Part shown: piece after piece, positions 35,062-44,494 of the stretch
Layout: each line of letters starts with the position of its first letter
Numbering within the stretch: position 1 is the first letter of the stretch
Source: Marinomonas profundimaris
GTDB lineage: Bacteria; Pseudomonadota; Gammaproteobacteria; Pseudomonadales; Marinomonadaceae
Assembly: GCF_000508165.1 (NCBI RefSeq)
Contig: NZ_AYOZ01000006.1
Span: forward strand, 47,076 to 111,075
Direction of reading: 5' to 3'
DNA: 64,000 nt
The notes under the pieces: generated by a model
The model's input: the letters and a program-made list of their open reading frames with translations, nothing else
Told to the model about the DNA's origin: nothing
Databases searched by the model: none
Made by a program: the position numbers and the translations under genes

Positions 35062-35951
35062 TTACTAGGGTTAAGTTTCTTGTTTAATAAAGTAGCGACA
35101 AAAATTCCTGAAAAAATCAACGCGATACCAACATAGTGGAAACTGAACAAAGTTTCCCCTAAAAAGAGCACGGACAATCCGATACTGAATACGGGAAGAA
35201 GGTGAATGAAATGCCCCGCTGTCGCCGCGCCGAGTTTTTGAATGCCTATATTCCAGCATAAGAAAGCACCGACCGATGCAAAGACGCCCATGTAAAGAAT
35301 GGTTCCCCAATTTCCTACTGTAAAACTACTGAGTTGGCTGTGTCCAAAAAGGAAAAATAGCGGGGCTTGAAACAAGGTGCCAATTAAAGCAGTGCAGGCA
35401 AAGAACCCGATTAATGACATTTCTTTTGGGCGTCTGGCTATCATGACAGAATAAATAGCCCAGCTCACTGCCGCCGCGATAATCCATAGATCCCCTTGTG
35501 AAATGCTGAGGTGCAATAGTGTGTCCAGACTGCCACGACTCACGATGGCGATCGCGCCCACCGTCGAAATGAGTATGCCTGTATTCTGTAGCCAAGATGT
35601 TTTATTACCAAGCAATAATCGTGCGGTGATCAGGATCATCACAGGCATGATTGAATTGAGTAATACGGCGTTGGTTACCGTGGTCGATGTGAGTCCTATG
35701 TACAAAAAGAGGTTGTAGTTACAAATACCTAGCCAGCCAAAAAGAACGAGTAACGGCCAATTTTTAGCGATAATTTTTCGTTCTCGCCACAGTTTTTTAT
35801 ACGCGAAAGGTAAAATAATGAGGCAGGCAAGGCTCCAGCGTAAGAAAGAAATGGAGAATGGGTCGATGCCCTCGGTAACTGTTAGGCGCCCTAGGGTGTA
35901 ATTGCCTGACCAAAATAAAATGGGAAGCAGTAGATAGATAAACGCTGGCAT
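35058..35951 (-). CDS. EamA/DMT-superfamily transporter
   Basis: 297 residues, ten predicted spans. The two repeats show FWSGNYTLGRLTV...SFLRWSLACLIILPF and ALIGTLFQAPLFFLFG with GETLFSFHYVGIALIFSGIFVA at the end, the classic EamA pattern (WGxN; FxGE). A separate family member from its two neighbours, with low identity by eye. It lies 18 bases downstream of another EamA gene on the same strand, so both may be co-transcribed. Confidence 0.88.
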   Translation of the reverse strand: MPAFIYLLLPILFWSGNYTLGRLTVTEGIDPFSISFLRWSLACLIILPFAYKKLWRERKIIAKNWPLLVLFGWLGICNYNLFLYIGLTSTTVTNAVLLNSIMPVMILITARLLLGNKTSWLQNTGILISTVGAIAIVSRGSLDTLLHLSISQGDLWIIAAAVSWAIYSVMIARRPKEMSLIGFFACTALIGTLFQAPLFFLFGHSQLSSFTVGNWGTILYMGVFASVGAFLCWNIGIQKLGAATAGHFIHLLPVFSIGLSVLFLGETLFSFHYVGIALIFSGIFVATLLNKKLNPSN

Positions 35952-35969
35952 TTTTAGTCCTTATTATAA

Positions 35970-36866
35970 TTATTGTTTATTTCTTTTTGCCCAGTTTTGG
36001 ATAAATAGGCCGACAAGAATACAGCCTAAGCCAACCAATGTAGACGTTAAAATAGGCTCGCCTGCAAACTGAGATAGCCACACAATGGATAATAGCGGCG
36101 CAAGAAATATTAAATTAGCAATGCGGCTTGCGTGTGATGTTAGCTTTAGAGCTTTATTCCATAAGACGAAGCTAAGGCCCATTTCAAACAAGCCGATGTA
36201 AACGGCGCCCCATAACCCCCCCGTATTCCAATGACTCAATTCGCCTGTTATGCCAGCAAACAAAAAAATAAGCGGCAAGGAAAATGCAAAATTGAGTGTG
36301 AGCCCTATCAAACTGGGGCGTGTGTCTTTCGTGTTCATAAGCCAATAGAAGGCCCAGATAATGGTACTGAACAATGCGAACGCGACACCTGTTATGTTTG
36401 TAAACGCCAGCGTGTCAATTTGCCCTCGAGTAGAAATGTAGAGTACGCCAAAGTAGCACGCGCCAGCAGCAATATAATCTGCCATCTTTAGGCGTTGTTT
36501 TAGAAGAGGCACCGCCATGAAACTCAGCATGATCGCCCATGTGTAGTTTATGGCCTGAGCCTCTTGTGCGGGCAGCAATTTATAGGCTTGCAGCAGTATT
36601 AAGTAATATAAAAAAGGATTGATTGTGCCAAAAAAAAGAGACGCTTTCCAAGACTGCTTTGCGTATGAAAAGAAGAGTTTAAGCTCTCCTTTCATGGTAA
36701 GAAGGGCGATGAGAAAAATCAAAGATACTATATTTGCGATAAGAAGAAGCTGGGTCGGAGATAAGTACTTCAGAGAAATTGAAAATGCGGTCGCAACCGT
36801 GGACCAAAGTAATACGGCACCCAGACCGAAGATGATCGCTTGATTGTCCTTTGAAAAGTTGTTCAT
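35970..36866 (-). CDS. EamA/DMT-superfamily transporter
   Basis: 298 residues, ten predicted spans. VLLWSTVATAFSISLKYLSPTQLLL starts the first repeat and NPFLYYLILLQAYKLLPAQEAQAINYTWAIMLSFMAVPLL is like the YddG-type aromatic amino-acid exporters, but that is a weak guide to substrate. Third of three adjacent DMT transporters. Confidence 0.88.
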   Translation of the reverse strand: MNNFSKDNQAIIFGLGAVLLWSTVATAFSISLKYLSPTQLLLIANIVSLIFLIALLTMKGELKLFFSYAKQSWKASLFFGTINPFLYYLILLQAYKLLPAQEAQAINYTWAIMLSFMAVPLLKQRLKMADYIAAGACYFGVLYISTRGQIDTLAFTNITGVAFALFSTIIWAFYWLMNTKDTRPSLIGLTLNFAFSLPLIFLFAGITGELSHWNTGGLWGAVYIGLFEMGLSFVLWNKALKLTSHASRIANLIFLAPLLSIVWLSQFAGEPILTSTLVGLGCILVGLFIQNWAKRNKQ

Positions 36867-36924
36867 GGCATCCTATTCCGTGGCGTCAAAGTCCGCTTAG
36901 CGGATGTGTGTTTTGTGGATCGCA

Positions 36925-37650
36925 TCAAAAAGAAAAAATAACACCTGCTAATACTGATGTGATTGAATCATCTTCAACAATAGGGCTTTTTAAAACCGCG
37001 CTGTCGTATTTTGTGTGATTGATTCCTAGCATGACTTTGACGCTTTGCGTTAATGGATAAATGCCTCTAATGCCATAGCTAGTATGAGAAACGGACGGGG
37101 AATCATAGGCCGTAATGCCCCCGCTTGTTTTGGTCGACTCACTTTGGGAGACACCAAACAGATGATTGCTCATTTTACTGTCTATATATCGATAACTAAT
37201 GGATGGAATAATCCTCCAGGCCGCCAGTTGAATTGGGTATCCTGCTGAAATTTGAGCGTAAAAGCCATCATGCTGGCCACTAATGTCTTGCGCCAATTTG
37301 GTTGTAATTGGGCCCAATCGATAGCTTGCGAAGGCCATGACGCTGGCATCTCTGTCGTCGAGTAGTCTCACGTTAGCGTCATCAGAGTTATCTGGATCAA
37401 ATTTCGATCCTTCATAAGAGAGCCCAACAGCAAAGCTTTGTAGCGGGGTTTTAGGTAATAATTGATAGCCTATTTCAGGTAGGCGAAAATAGAAGCGTTC
37501 TCCAGTATAAGAAATATTTGGCAGAGCGAGTGAACGAGCATCAGTGTCTTTGTAGATGGATTCGGATAGAACGCCTATGACGCCTAGGCTGCCGCCAGCC
37601 TGAGCAGAAAAAGAGGTAAACAAAAGCAGTGCCAGAAAAGCTTTCTTCAT
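36925..37650 (-). CDS. MipA/OmpV family outer-membrane protein
   Basis: 241 residues from the ATG at 37650, which gives a clean signal peptide (MKKAFLALLLFTSFSAQA); an in-frame ATG at 37683 would add 11 residues before it. The mature part is a beta-barrel-like series of alternating strands ending in Phe (VLAGVIFSF), as expected for outer-membrane insertion. MipA is a scaffold for murein enzymes in E. coli and OmpV-type proteins are porin-like; which applies is unknown. A 29-bp perfect palindrome lies 63-91 bases upstream. Confidence 0.82.
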   Translation of the reverse strand: MKKAFLALLLFTSFSAQAGGSLGVIGVLSESIYKDTDARSLALPNISYTGERFYFRLPEIGYQLLPKTPLQSFAVGLSYEGSKFDPDNSDDANVRLLDDRDASVMAFASYRLGPITTKLAQDISGQHDGFYAQISAGYPIQLAAWRIIPSISYRYIDSKMSNHLFGVSQSESTKTSGGITAYDSPSVSHTSYGIRGIYPLTQSVKVMLGINHTKYDSAVLKSPIVEDDSITSVLAGVIFSF

Positions 37651-37712
37651 GATGCCAATACTCATAAATATAGTAGAATTCACATGATTCTATTGTCTTC
37701 AACCTTGCCTGT

Positions 37713-37741
37713 AAAACATTCATATTAAATATGAATGTTTT
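37713..37741. promoter_or_regulatory. 29-bp perfect palindrome upstream of mipA-like gene
   Basis: Two perfect 14-bp arms around one central A (arm 37713-37726: AAAACATTCATATT; arm 37728-37741). It lies in the 291-base gap between the MipA-like gene and rpsF, closer to the former. Likely an operator, or a terminator-like hairpin; the A/T-rich outer ends allow either. Confidence 0.5.
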
Positions 37742-37826
37742 GTACGAATAGCGAGCTTCGGTTATATCGATGTAGCGCATTAAGCCTTCTCACAATGAAA
37801 GCTTTTCCTATCGGCGTTTGAATTCG

Positions 37827-37856
37827 TTTACTTATTGTCCATAAGTGCTATATAAT
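37827..37856 (+). promoter_or_regulatory. Probable sigma70 promoter of the rpsF operon
   Basis: TTTACT (37827-37832), 18-base spacer, perfect TATAAT (37851-37856), followed by the GC-rich start GCGCGTCCC typical of ribosomal-protein promoters. Confidence 0.6.
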
Positions 37857-37862
37857 GCGCGT

Positions 37863-37905
37863 CCCTGTAAATCAATACTCCTTGTCTCAAGGCTTTATAA
37901 CAGGG
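37863..37905 (+). promoter_or_regulatory. Structured 5' leader of rpsF (possible S6:S18 autoregulatory site)
   Basis: CCCTGT (37863-37868) pairs with ACAGGG (37900-37905), enclosing a second stem CCTTG-TCT-CAAGG (37880-37892). It lies in the untranslated leader 36 bases before rpsF. Leaders of rpsF are known to bind the S6:S18 complex, but I cannot match the published motif base for base. Confidence 0.4.
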
Positions 37906-37941
37906 GAAGCGTGGAGACTAGAACCCATAAGGAGAGCTTAA

Positions 37942-38346
37942 ATGCGTCATTATGAAATCGTTTTTCTGGTTCACCCAGATCAAAGTGAACAAGTACCAGC
38001 AATGGTTGAGCGTTACACTAACTTAATCACTGAAGATGGTGGCCAAGTACACCGTCTAGAAGATTGGGGCCGTCGTCAACTAGCTTACCCAATCAACAAA
38101 ATTCACAAAGCACATTACGTTCTTATGAACGTTGAGTGTTCTGAAGGTGTTTTGTCTGAATTGAACGACACTTTCCGCTACAACGATGCCATCATCCGTA
38201 ACTTGGTGATTCGTCGTAAAGGCGCGGTAACTGACGTTTCTCCTATTAAAGCTTCTGAAGGTCGTGAAGATCGTCGTTCTGCTCCTCAACGTGAAGAGCG
38301 TAGCAACGATAATACTGACGAAGTAGCTGAAGAATCTGAAGATTAA
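37942..38346 (+). CDS. rpsF: 30S ribosomal protein S6
   Basis: 134 residues. [25 protein letters not shown] start, [20 protein letters not shown] middle and an acidic Glu/Asp-rich tail (EVAEESED). S6 binds S18 on the 30S platform. AAGGAGAG lies 8 bases before the ATG. First gene of rpsF-rpsR-DUF2232-rplI. Confidence 0.98.
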   Translation: MRHYEIVFLVHPDQSEQVPAMVERYTNLITEDGGQVHRLEDWGRRQLAYPINKIHKAHYVLMNVECSEGVLSELNDTFRYNDAIIRNLVIRRKGAVTDVSPIKASEGREDRRSAPQREERSNDNTDEVAEESED

Positions 38347-38372
38347 TCAATATTTTTTATTAGGAGACACTC

Positions 38373-38603
38373 ATGGCTCGTTTTTTCCGTCGTCGTAAGT
38401 TCTGCCGTTTCACTGCAGAAGGCGTTAAAGAGATCGATTACAAAGATCTAGACACACTGAAAGGTTATGTTACTGAAACTGGTAAAATCGTACCTAGCCG
38501 TATTACTGGCACAAAGGCACGTTACCAGCGTCAATTAGCGACTGCTATCAAACGCGCTCGCTATATTGCTTTGCTTCCTTACACTGATAGCCATTTTAAT
38601 TAA
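38373..38603 (+). CDS. rpsR: 30S ribosomal protein S18
   Basis: 76 residues, basic: [18 protein letters not shown], then [54 protein letters not shown] in outline. Full length. It follows rpsF by 26 bases with an AGGAG ribosome site. Confidence 0.98.
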   Translation: MARFFRRRKFCRFTAEGVKEIDYKDLDTLKGYVTETGKIVPSRITGTKARYQRQLATAIKRARYIALLPYTDSHFN

Positions 38604-38624
38604 TAGGCTTAAAGAAGCGCTTTT

Positions 38625-39485
38625 ATGAGTGGTTTAGCTAAATGGGTAATGAAAAAACGTTTGAATGCCATTATCGGCGTGATGGCGTTTGGTTTGATAC
38701 CGATGATGTTTTGGCTGGCGGCCGCTATCTTAGGATTGGTGGTTCTTCGAAAAGGTGTAAAAGAAGGAATATCTGTATTAGTTTGGGGTTGCCTGCCAGC
38801 ACTTGTGCTATGGGTACTTCAAGGTGATGCAACGGCACTTATGGTGTTTGTTGATGTGATGTTGTTGGGCTATTTACTTAGATCAACCATGTCATGGAGT
38901 TGGGTGCTATTAGCTGGCAGTATTCTGGCTGTTATTAGTACGCTGCTTCAACCGCTTTTAATGACCGATGTTTTGAACTTGGCTGTTGCTTTGGTTCAGA
39001 AAGTGTTGGTTTCTGAGGGTGTTGAAGCTCCTGATAAAAATTTAATTTTTAGCCAGGCGGTGGTGGCTGTGTCCATCTTCCAAGTGGTAATCGCTGTTGT
39101 TTCATTGTTTTTGGCAAGAAAATGGCAGGCAGGGCTCTATAATCCAGGCGGTTTGCGTACTGAGTTTCATCAGTTGAGATTGCCTGTGGCAATCAGCTTA
39201 GCATTAGGTGGAATGATTTTAATAGGTGAGAGCTTAGGCGGATCCTTTATTGTTTTATCTCAAGCGGCTATACCTGCTTTAGTGTTGCCGGGGCTTGCCC
39301 TAGTACATGGTGTTTTAGCAAAAAAAGAAATTGGGGTTGTTGGACTGATCGCATTTTATCTTGTGGGATTTTTTGTTCTAAATGTCTATTTTGCAAACGT
39401 TTTGGTCGCACTTTGTGTGATTGATAGTTTTGTGAATATTCGTTCTAGAATCCAGGGTAAAGCGTCCAACTCAAGTGATAGCTAA
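38625..39485 (+). CDS. DUF2232-like membrane protein in the rpsR-rplI interval
   Basis: 286 residues with about eight membrane spans. Its placement between rpsR and rplI and its length match a conserved, uncharacterised membrane protein seen at this point in pseudomonads and relatives (DUF2232-type). A conserved-looking loop is ARKWQAGLYNPGGLRTEFHQLRLP. Function unknown; co-transcription with ribosomal protein genes suggests growth-rate-linked expression. Confidence 0.78.
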   Translation: MSGLAKWVMKKRLNAIIGVMAFGLIPMMFWLAAAILGLVVLRKGVKEGISVLVWGCLPALVLWVLQGDATALMVFVDVMLLGYLLRSTMSWSWVLLAGSILAVISTLLQPLLMTDVLNLAVALVQKVLVSEGVEAPDKNLIFSQAVVAVSIFQVVIAVVSLFLARKWQAGLYNPGGLRTEFHQLRLPVAISLALGGMILIGESLGGSFIVLSQAAIPALVLPGLALVHGVLAKKEIGVVGLIAFYLVGFFVLNVYFANVLVALCVIDSFVNIRSRIQGKASNSSDS

Positions 39486-39507
39486 TGATTAATTAGAGGT
39501 GATCGAG

Positions 39508-39951
39508 ATGGAAGTTATTCTACTCGACAAAGTAAACAAGCTAGGCGGTATTGGTGACGTTGCAGTCGTTAAACCTGGTTATGCTCGTAACTTTTTGATT
39601 CCGAACAAAAAAGCTGTAATGGCTACTAAAGCTAACTTGGCTAGCTTTGAAGAGCGTCGTGTTGAACTTGAAGCGAAAGCAGCTGAGCGTAAAGCAGAAG
39701 CAGAAACTCGTGCTCAAACACTAGAAGGCAAAACTTTCACTATCGCTGCAAATGCTGGTGATGAAGGTAAGCTTTTCGGTTCAATCGGTACTCGTGATAT
39801 CGCTGAAGCTATCTCTACGCAAGTAGCGGTAGAAAAAGCTGAAGTCCGTCTTCCTGAAGGCGCGATTCGTCACACTGGTTCTTTCGAAGTAGACATTCAA
39901 CTTCATTCTGAAGTGATTGTTACTGTTACTTTGGCGGTAATCGCAGAGTAA
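39508..39951 (+). CDS. rplI: 50S ribosomal protein L9
   Basis: 147 residues from the ATG at 39508 ([17 protein letters not shown]). An in-frame GTG at 39499 is unlikely, since AGAGGTG sits at the right distance for the ATG. N-terminal domain with GYARNFLIP, central long helix ([23 protein letters not shown]) and C-terminal rRNA-binding domain. Ends the rpsF operon; a strong terminator follows. Confidence 0.97.
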   Translation: MEVILLDKVNKLGGIGDVAVVKPGYARNFLIPNKKAVMATKANLASFEERRVELEAKAAERKAEAETRAQTLEGKTFTIAANAGDEGKLFGSIGTRDIAEAISTQVAVEKAEVRLPEGAIRHTGSFEVDIQLHSEVIVTVTLAVIAE

Positions 39952-39976
39952 TTTGTTTTACAAATTACTTGTTTAA

Positions 39977-40015
39977 AAAAGGGCATCTTGTTTATTGCAA
40001 GATGCCCTTTTTTTA
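39977..40015 (+). terminator. Intrinsic terminator of the rpsF-rplI operon
   Basis: AAGGGCATCTTG / CAAGATGCCCTT arms with a short T-rich loop followed by TTTTT. Separates rplI from dnaB. Confidence 0.9.
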
Positions 40016-40071
40016 TGGGCGTGATAAGCTGATCTTTCTCTATTTTTTCCGTTTTTGTGTAGGTGTTTTGC

Positions 40072-41454
40072 GTGCAACTAAATGATTCTGAAGTCGCTTC
40101 TATTAAATTACCCCCTTATTCTATTGAGGCTGAGCGGTCTGTTGTTGGTGGCTTGATGCTTGATCCAGATGCCTGGGAAAAAGTGTCGGAGTTGGTTATA
40201 GCGGACGATTTTTATCGCCCAGAGCATAAGCTTATTTTCACAGTCATTGCGCGTCTTGCGGATGAGTCTGAACCTATCGATGTGGTTACTATTGGTGAGC
40301 GTCTAGATAAGCGTGGTGATTTAGAATCCATTGGTGGTATGGCGTATCTAATCGAGGTCGCGGAGGCCACGCCAAGCTCGTCTAACATTGCCTCTTATGC
40401 TGATATCGTGCGCGAGCGATCCATTCTGCGTCGATTGATTTCCACCACCAACGATATTTCTGCGCGCGCTTTTCATCCAGAAGGTATGACAGCGGCAGAA
40501 GTGCTGGATGAAGCCGAAAGGAAAATTTTTCAGATTGCCGAAGGTGGTGAGAAGAAAGGCGGCCCAAGAATTGTGGCTGATATCCTGAGCGCCACAGTGG
40601 ATAAAATTGATGAGCTTTATCATCAAGAGGGTGCCATTACAGGCTTGAGTACAGGGTTTACGGATTTGGATGAGATGACGGCAGGCATGCAAAAGTCGGA
40701 TCTCATTATTGTTGCAGGTCGTCCCTCTATGGGTAAAACGACGTTTGCAATGAACTTGGTTGAAAATGCCACCATGATCACCGATAAGCCTGTCATTGTA
40801 TTCAGTTTGGAGATGCCTTCTGAGCAGTTAATGATGCGTATGCTTTCATCACTTGGTCGAATTGACCAAACTCGAATGCGTTCCGGTCAATTGGTGCAGG
40901 AGGACTGGGATAAGTTAATGTCTGCCGTGAAAATGCTAAAAGATCGAAAACTGTTTATTGATGATACGGCAGGTATTAGTCCTACAGAAATGCGCTCTCG
41001 TGTGCGTCGTATCGCACGTGAGCATGGCGATGGTGGTGTGGCAATGATCATGATCGATTACCTTCAGCTCATGCAAATTCCTGGCTATACCGAAGGCCGT
41101 ACCAATGAAATTTCTGAGATCTCTCGCTCACTCAAGGCCATTGCTAAAGAGATGGAGTGTCCGGTTGTTGCCTTATCTCAGCTTAACCGTAGTTTGGAGA
41201 ACCGTCCGAATAAACGTCCAGTAAACTCGGATTTGCGTGAGTCTGGTGCAATCGAGCAAGACGCGGATGTGATCTCTTTTGTTTATCGTGATGAGGTTTA
41301 TCACGAAGACACGCCTCATAAAGGGATTGCTGAAATTATTATCGGTAAGCAGCGTAACGGTCCAATAGGGACGTGTCGATTGGCCTTTGTGGGTAAATAT
41401 ACGCGTTTTGAAGACTTAGCACCGGATGCTTATCGAGATTTTGATGACGAATAA
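40072..41454 (+). CDS. dnaB: Replicative DNA helicase DnaB
   Basis: 460 residues from the GTG at 40072, chosen because TAGGTG lies 6 bases before it; an earlier GTG at 40063 overlaps that site. N-terminal primase-interacting domain starts PPYSIEAERSVVGGLM. RecA-like helicase core has Walker A GRPSMGKTT, Walker B MIMIDYLQLM, SQLNRSLENR and DLRESGAIEQDADVI. No intein is present. Hexameric fork helicase. It has its own transcription unit after the rplI terminator. Confidence 0.97.
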   Translation: MQLNDSEVASIKLPPYSIEAERSVVGGLMLDPDAWEKVSELVIADDFYRPEHKLIFTVIARLADESEPIDVVTIGERLDKRGDLESIGGMAYLIEVAEATPSSSNIASYADIVRERSILRRLISTTNDISARAFHPEGMTAAEVLDEAERKIFQIAEGGEKKGGPRIVADILSATVDKIDELYHQEGAITGLSTGFTDLDEMTAGMQKSDLIIVAGRPSMGKTTFAMNLVENATMITDKPVIVFSLEMPSEQLMMRMLSSLGRIDQTRMRSGQLVQEDWDKLMSAVKMLKDRKLFIDDTAGISPTEMRSRVRRIAREHGDGGVAMIMIDYLQLMQIPGYTEGRTNEISEISRSLKAIAKEMECPVVALSQLNRSLENRPNKRPVNSDLRESGAIEQDADVISFVYRDEVYHEDTPHKGIAEIIIGKQRNGPIGTCRLAFVGKYTRFEDLAPDAYRDFDDE

Positions 41455-41545
41455 GGTCTATATGTTGTATTTTGTATTACTTACAAATAATGACAAATAG
41501 CGAAAACCGTTATAAAAATAACTAATATGGAATTGAGATTTATCT

Positions 41546-43108
41546 ATGCGCAAAATGCCAGTAACAAATAAAGAAAATGACTTTCCCGAAAGTTCTACTT
41601 TGGTTTCTAGCACGGATGTAAAAGGGCGTATTACGTTTGTTAATGATGCTTTTTGTGATGTGGCGGGTTATGGGCGAGACGTGCTGATTGGCGCTCCGCA
41701 TAATCTTATTCGCCATCCCGATGTGCCTTCTGCTGTGTTTGCTGATATGTGGGCAAACCTTAAGCAGGGTAATAGCTGGATGGGGTTAGTGAAAAACCGT
41801 TGTGAAAATGGTGATCATTATTGGGTGAGTGCGCATGTTAGTCCATTGTTGGATGGGCGTCAGGTGGTTGGTTATGAGTCGGTTCGACGCAAGGCTACCC
41901 GTGACGAGATTCAACATGCTCAGTCCGTTTATGATCGTATTAATTCAGGTAAGGCGTTGGTGCCATCATTAACTAAAACGTCAGCGTATTTAGATAACGC
42001 GGCTTGGCCTTTGATGGCGTGTTTTGTCTTATTGGCCTTGGTTGGGTTGTTGTCAGACGTGATGGCGTTGCAAATTGCTGGACCTGTTTTGGCTGTGTTA
42101 GGTGCTTGGTTGAATTATCGCCAATGCCGATCGTTGAAGTCAGTCGTTTCAGGTTTATCGCCTGAAGCTAAAAATCCGATTGGACAGTATCTGTATTGCA
42201 AGACAATAGGTTCTAAGGCCGCCATTAAATTTGCTAAGATTCATCAAGAAGCCGCAGGTAATACATTCCGGTACCGTCTAAAAGAAGGTGCGCAGCAGCT
42301 TCAGCATAGAGCCTCCGAAGCAAAAGCAAGTGTATCAACGAACCTTGCAAACTTTAATAAACAACGAAATACATTCCAGGAAGTTGTTGCGGCGAGCTCT
42401 CAGTTACTTTCTAGTGTGACGCTCGTGGCGGACAATGTTCATGTGGCCGTTGAGGCAACGGAATCGGTTGGTGCTCTGTCTCGTGAAAGTCGCGTATTGT
42501 CTCAACAAACTGGCGAAACGATGCGTCAAGTTTATCAGGATATATCGGATGCAAAAAAAGTGGTCGATATTTTGGCTGAGCGCAGTGACAGCATTAATAG
42601 TGTGGTTAATTCCATCAGTGACATTGCTGAGCAGACGAATTTACTTGCCTTAAATGCCGCGATTGAATCTGCCCGTGCTGGTGAGGCAGGGAGAGGTTTT
42701 GCGGTGGTTGCGGATGAGGTGCGAGCGCTAGCAATACGTACACAGAATGCGACGCAAAGCATTAATGACATGACAGAAGAGTTAAAGAAAAATACTGCAG
42801 ATGTGTCGAATACGATCGATAAAGGAACGGCTGTGGCGCAAGAAGGTGTTGATAGCGTGAATAAAGTCGCTCAAAAAATGGGTGATATCGAAGCGGCTAT
42901 CAAGCAAATCGTCGAAATGACCGCGCAAATTAATGTGTCTTCAGAAGAACAGGCGAGCGTTGCGCGTGATCTTAATGAGAAGATGCGAGAAGTGGATGCA
43001 CTTAGCATTAATAGTATCGAGCGTGCTGAAAATATCGTGATCAACATCAGTCATATCGAAGAAGAGGCGTATGAACAGGGTAATCTTGCTGAGCGTATGA
43101 AGCAGTAA
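41546..43108 (+). CDS. Aer-like redox/energy-taxis receptor (PAS plus MCP signalling domain)
   Basis: 520 residues. The N-terminal PAS domain (~15-130) resembles FAD-binding Aer: [40 protein letters not shown], and [19 protein letters not shown]. Two closely spaced hydrophobic stretches (~155-190) form the membrane anchor. No periplasmic sensor is present. The MCP hairpin contains [34 protein letters not shown]. It should sense redox state and signal to CheA/CheW. It stands alone, closed by the terminator at 43135. Confidence 0.93.
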   Translation: MRKMPVTNKENDFPESSTLVSSTDVKGRITFVNDAFCDVAGYGRDVLIGAPHNLIRHPDVPSAVFADMWANLKQGNSWMGLVKNRCENGDHYWVSAHVSPLLDGRQVVGYESVRRKATRDEIQHAQSVYDRINSGKALVPSLTKTSAYLDNAAWPLMACFVLLALVGLLSDVMALQIAGPVLAVLGAWLNYRQCRSLKSVVSGLSPEAKNPIGQYLYCKTIGSKAAIKFAKIHQEAAGNTFRYRLKEGAQQLQHRASEAKASVSTNLANFNKQRNTFQEVVAASSQLLSSVTLVADNVHVAVEATESVGALSRESRVLSQQTGETMRQVYQDISDAKKVVDILAERSDSINSVVNSISDIAEQTNLLALNAAIESARAGEAGRGFAVVADEVRALAIRTQNATQSINDMTEELKKNTADVSNTIDKGTAVAQEGVDSVNKVAQKMGDIEAAIKQIVEMTAQINVSSEEQASVARDLNEKMREVDALSINSIERAENIVINISHIEEEAYEQGNLAERMKQ

Positions 43109-43134
43109 ATTAGGCTTGTTTTGGTGTGTTTTTA

Positions 43135-43169
43135 AAAACCTTTGAGAGTGCTCTCAAAGGTTTTTTTTT
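43135..43169. terminator. Bidirectional intrinsic terminator between aer and bioA
   Basis: AACCTTTGAGAG / CTCTCAAAGGTT arms with T9 on the plus side and A-run (T on the minus strand) on the other. Confidence 0.9.
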
Positions 43170-43177
43170 GTTTAGGC

Positions 43178-44476
43178 TTAATGGCGCTCTTCGCTGATGA
43201 TGTGGTAAATGGCATTGGCAAGCGTTTGGATTTGCGCTTGGCTAATTATATATGGAGGCATTAGATAAATGAGTTTTCCGAATGGGCGAACCCAGACACC
43301 AAGTTCAACGAATTTAGGTTGAATATCGTGTAGATTAACGGCATTTTTTAATTCGACAACGCCTATGCCGCCAAGGCAGCGTATTTCTTTTACTTGCTCA
43401 AGTTGGGTGCACGGTATAAGAGCGTCTTTCATCCAACGTTCTAGTTGAGTGATTTTTTCAGGAATGTCGTACTCACCAAGTAGTGATAGGCTGGCGTTTG
43501 CGGCGGCGCAGGCAAGAGGGTTTCCCATGAACGTAGGGCCGTGCATAAAGACGCCGTCGTTGGCGCTGATTCCAAGTGCGACTTTATCGGTTGTTAATGT
43601 TGCGGCCAGCGTCATATAACCCCCTGTTAACGCTTTGCCGACACACATAATGTCTGGACAGATATTGGTGTGATTTGTCGCGAACATTTTTCCGGTTCGC
43701 CCAAAGCCTGTGGCGATTTCATCGAAAATTAAAAGTATATCGAATTCATCGCAAAGCGCTCTGATTTGGTTGAGGTATTCAGGATTATAGAAGCGCATGC
43801 CTCCGGCGTTTTGTACAACGGGTTCTATGATAAAGCCGGCAATCTGTTGGTGGTTTGCTTTGAAGGTTTTTCGTATTTCGTCTAAATATTCTGTCTTCAC
43901 CGGTTGGTGAATACCAGTGGGTGGCGGCGAGACAAAAAACTGCTGGGTCAATGTGGCGTTGAATAAATTGTGCATACCATTTTCAGGATCGCACACAGAC
44001 ATGGCTGCGAATGTGTCGCCGTGATAGCCGCTTTTTGGTGTGACAAAAAACTGCTTATTAGGTTTGCCTTGAGTGTTCCAATATTGAATGGCCATTTTCA
44101 ATGCCACTTCAACGGAAACAGAACCAGAGTCGGAGAAGAAAACACGTTGCAGTTCAGCCGGTGTAATAGCGATTAATTTTTCTGCGAGCTCAATGGCGGG
44201 TTTGTGAGTTAGACCACCAAACATGACGTGGGAAAATTGAGACAGTTGTTGCTGAATAGCGGCGTTTATTCGTGGATGATTGTAGCCATGAATCACACTC
44301 CACCATGAAGACATTCCATCAATCAGTGTGCGTCCGTCGCTTAAGGTTATTTCGCAGCCCGAAGCTTTCTCGACAAGAAAATGTGGGCTGGGGTTGCTCA
44401 TGGAGGTGTAAGGGTGCCAAAGCAGTTGTTTGTCTAATTCTAGGTATTCTTGTGAAGTTTTCATGACGTTGACCAT
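43178..44476 (-). CDS. bioA: Adenosylmethionine-8-amino-7-oxononanoate aminotransferase
   Basis: 432 residues. Class-III PLP aminotransferase with BioA markers: LLWHPYTSM, DGMSSWWSVIHGYNHP, GYHGDTFAAMSVCDP, LLIFDEIATGFGRTG and CVGKALTGGYM (the PLP-binding Lys). It converts KAPA to DAPA using S-adenosylmethionine as amino donor. ATGs at 44476 and 44464 are both possible; neither has a strong ribosome site. Downstream of comF on the minus strand, so probably the comF-bioA operon, divergent from bioBFHCD. Confidence 0.96.
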   Translation of the reverse strand: MVNVMKTSQEYLELDKQLLWHPYTSMSNPSPHFLVEKASGCEITLSDGRTLIDGMSSWWSVIHGYNHPRINAAIQQQLSQFSHVMFGGLTHKPAIELAEKLIAITPAELQRVFFSDSGSVSVEVALKMAIQYWNTQGKPNKQFFVTPKSGYHGDTFAAMSVCDPENGMHNLFNATLTQQFFVSPPPTGIHQPVKTEYLDEIRKTFKANHQQIAGFIIEPVVQNAGGMRFYNPEYLNQIRALCDEFDILLIFDEIATGFGRTGKMFATNHTNICPDIMCVGKALTGGYMTLAATLTTDKVALGISANDGVFMHGPTFMGNPLACAAANASLSLLGEYDIPEKITQLERWMKDALIPCTQLEQVKEIRCLGGIGVVELKNAVNLHDIQPKFVELGVWVRPFGKLIYLMPPYIISQAQIQTLANAIYHIISEERH

Positions 44477-44494
44477 TGTTTTGTTGCGAGCATA

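Noticed and set aside
40348..40692. 114-residue antisense ORF in dnaB
   Set aside because: Antisense shadow with no ribosome site, inside a highly conserved gene.
41480..41545. Sigma28 (FliA) promoter before aer
   Set aside because: ACCGTTAT is only a partial GCCGATAA match and no TAAA box lies at the right distance.
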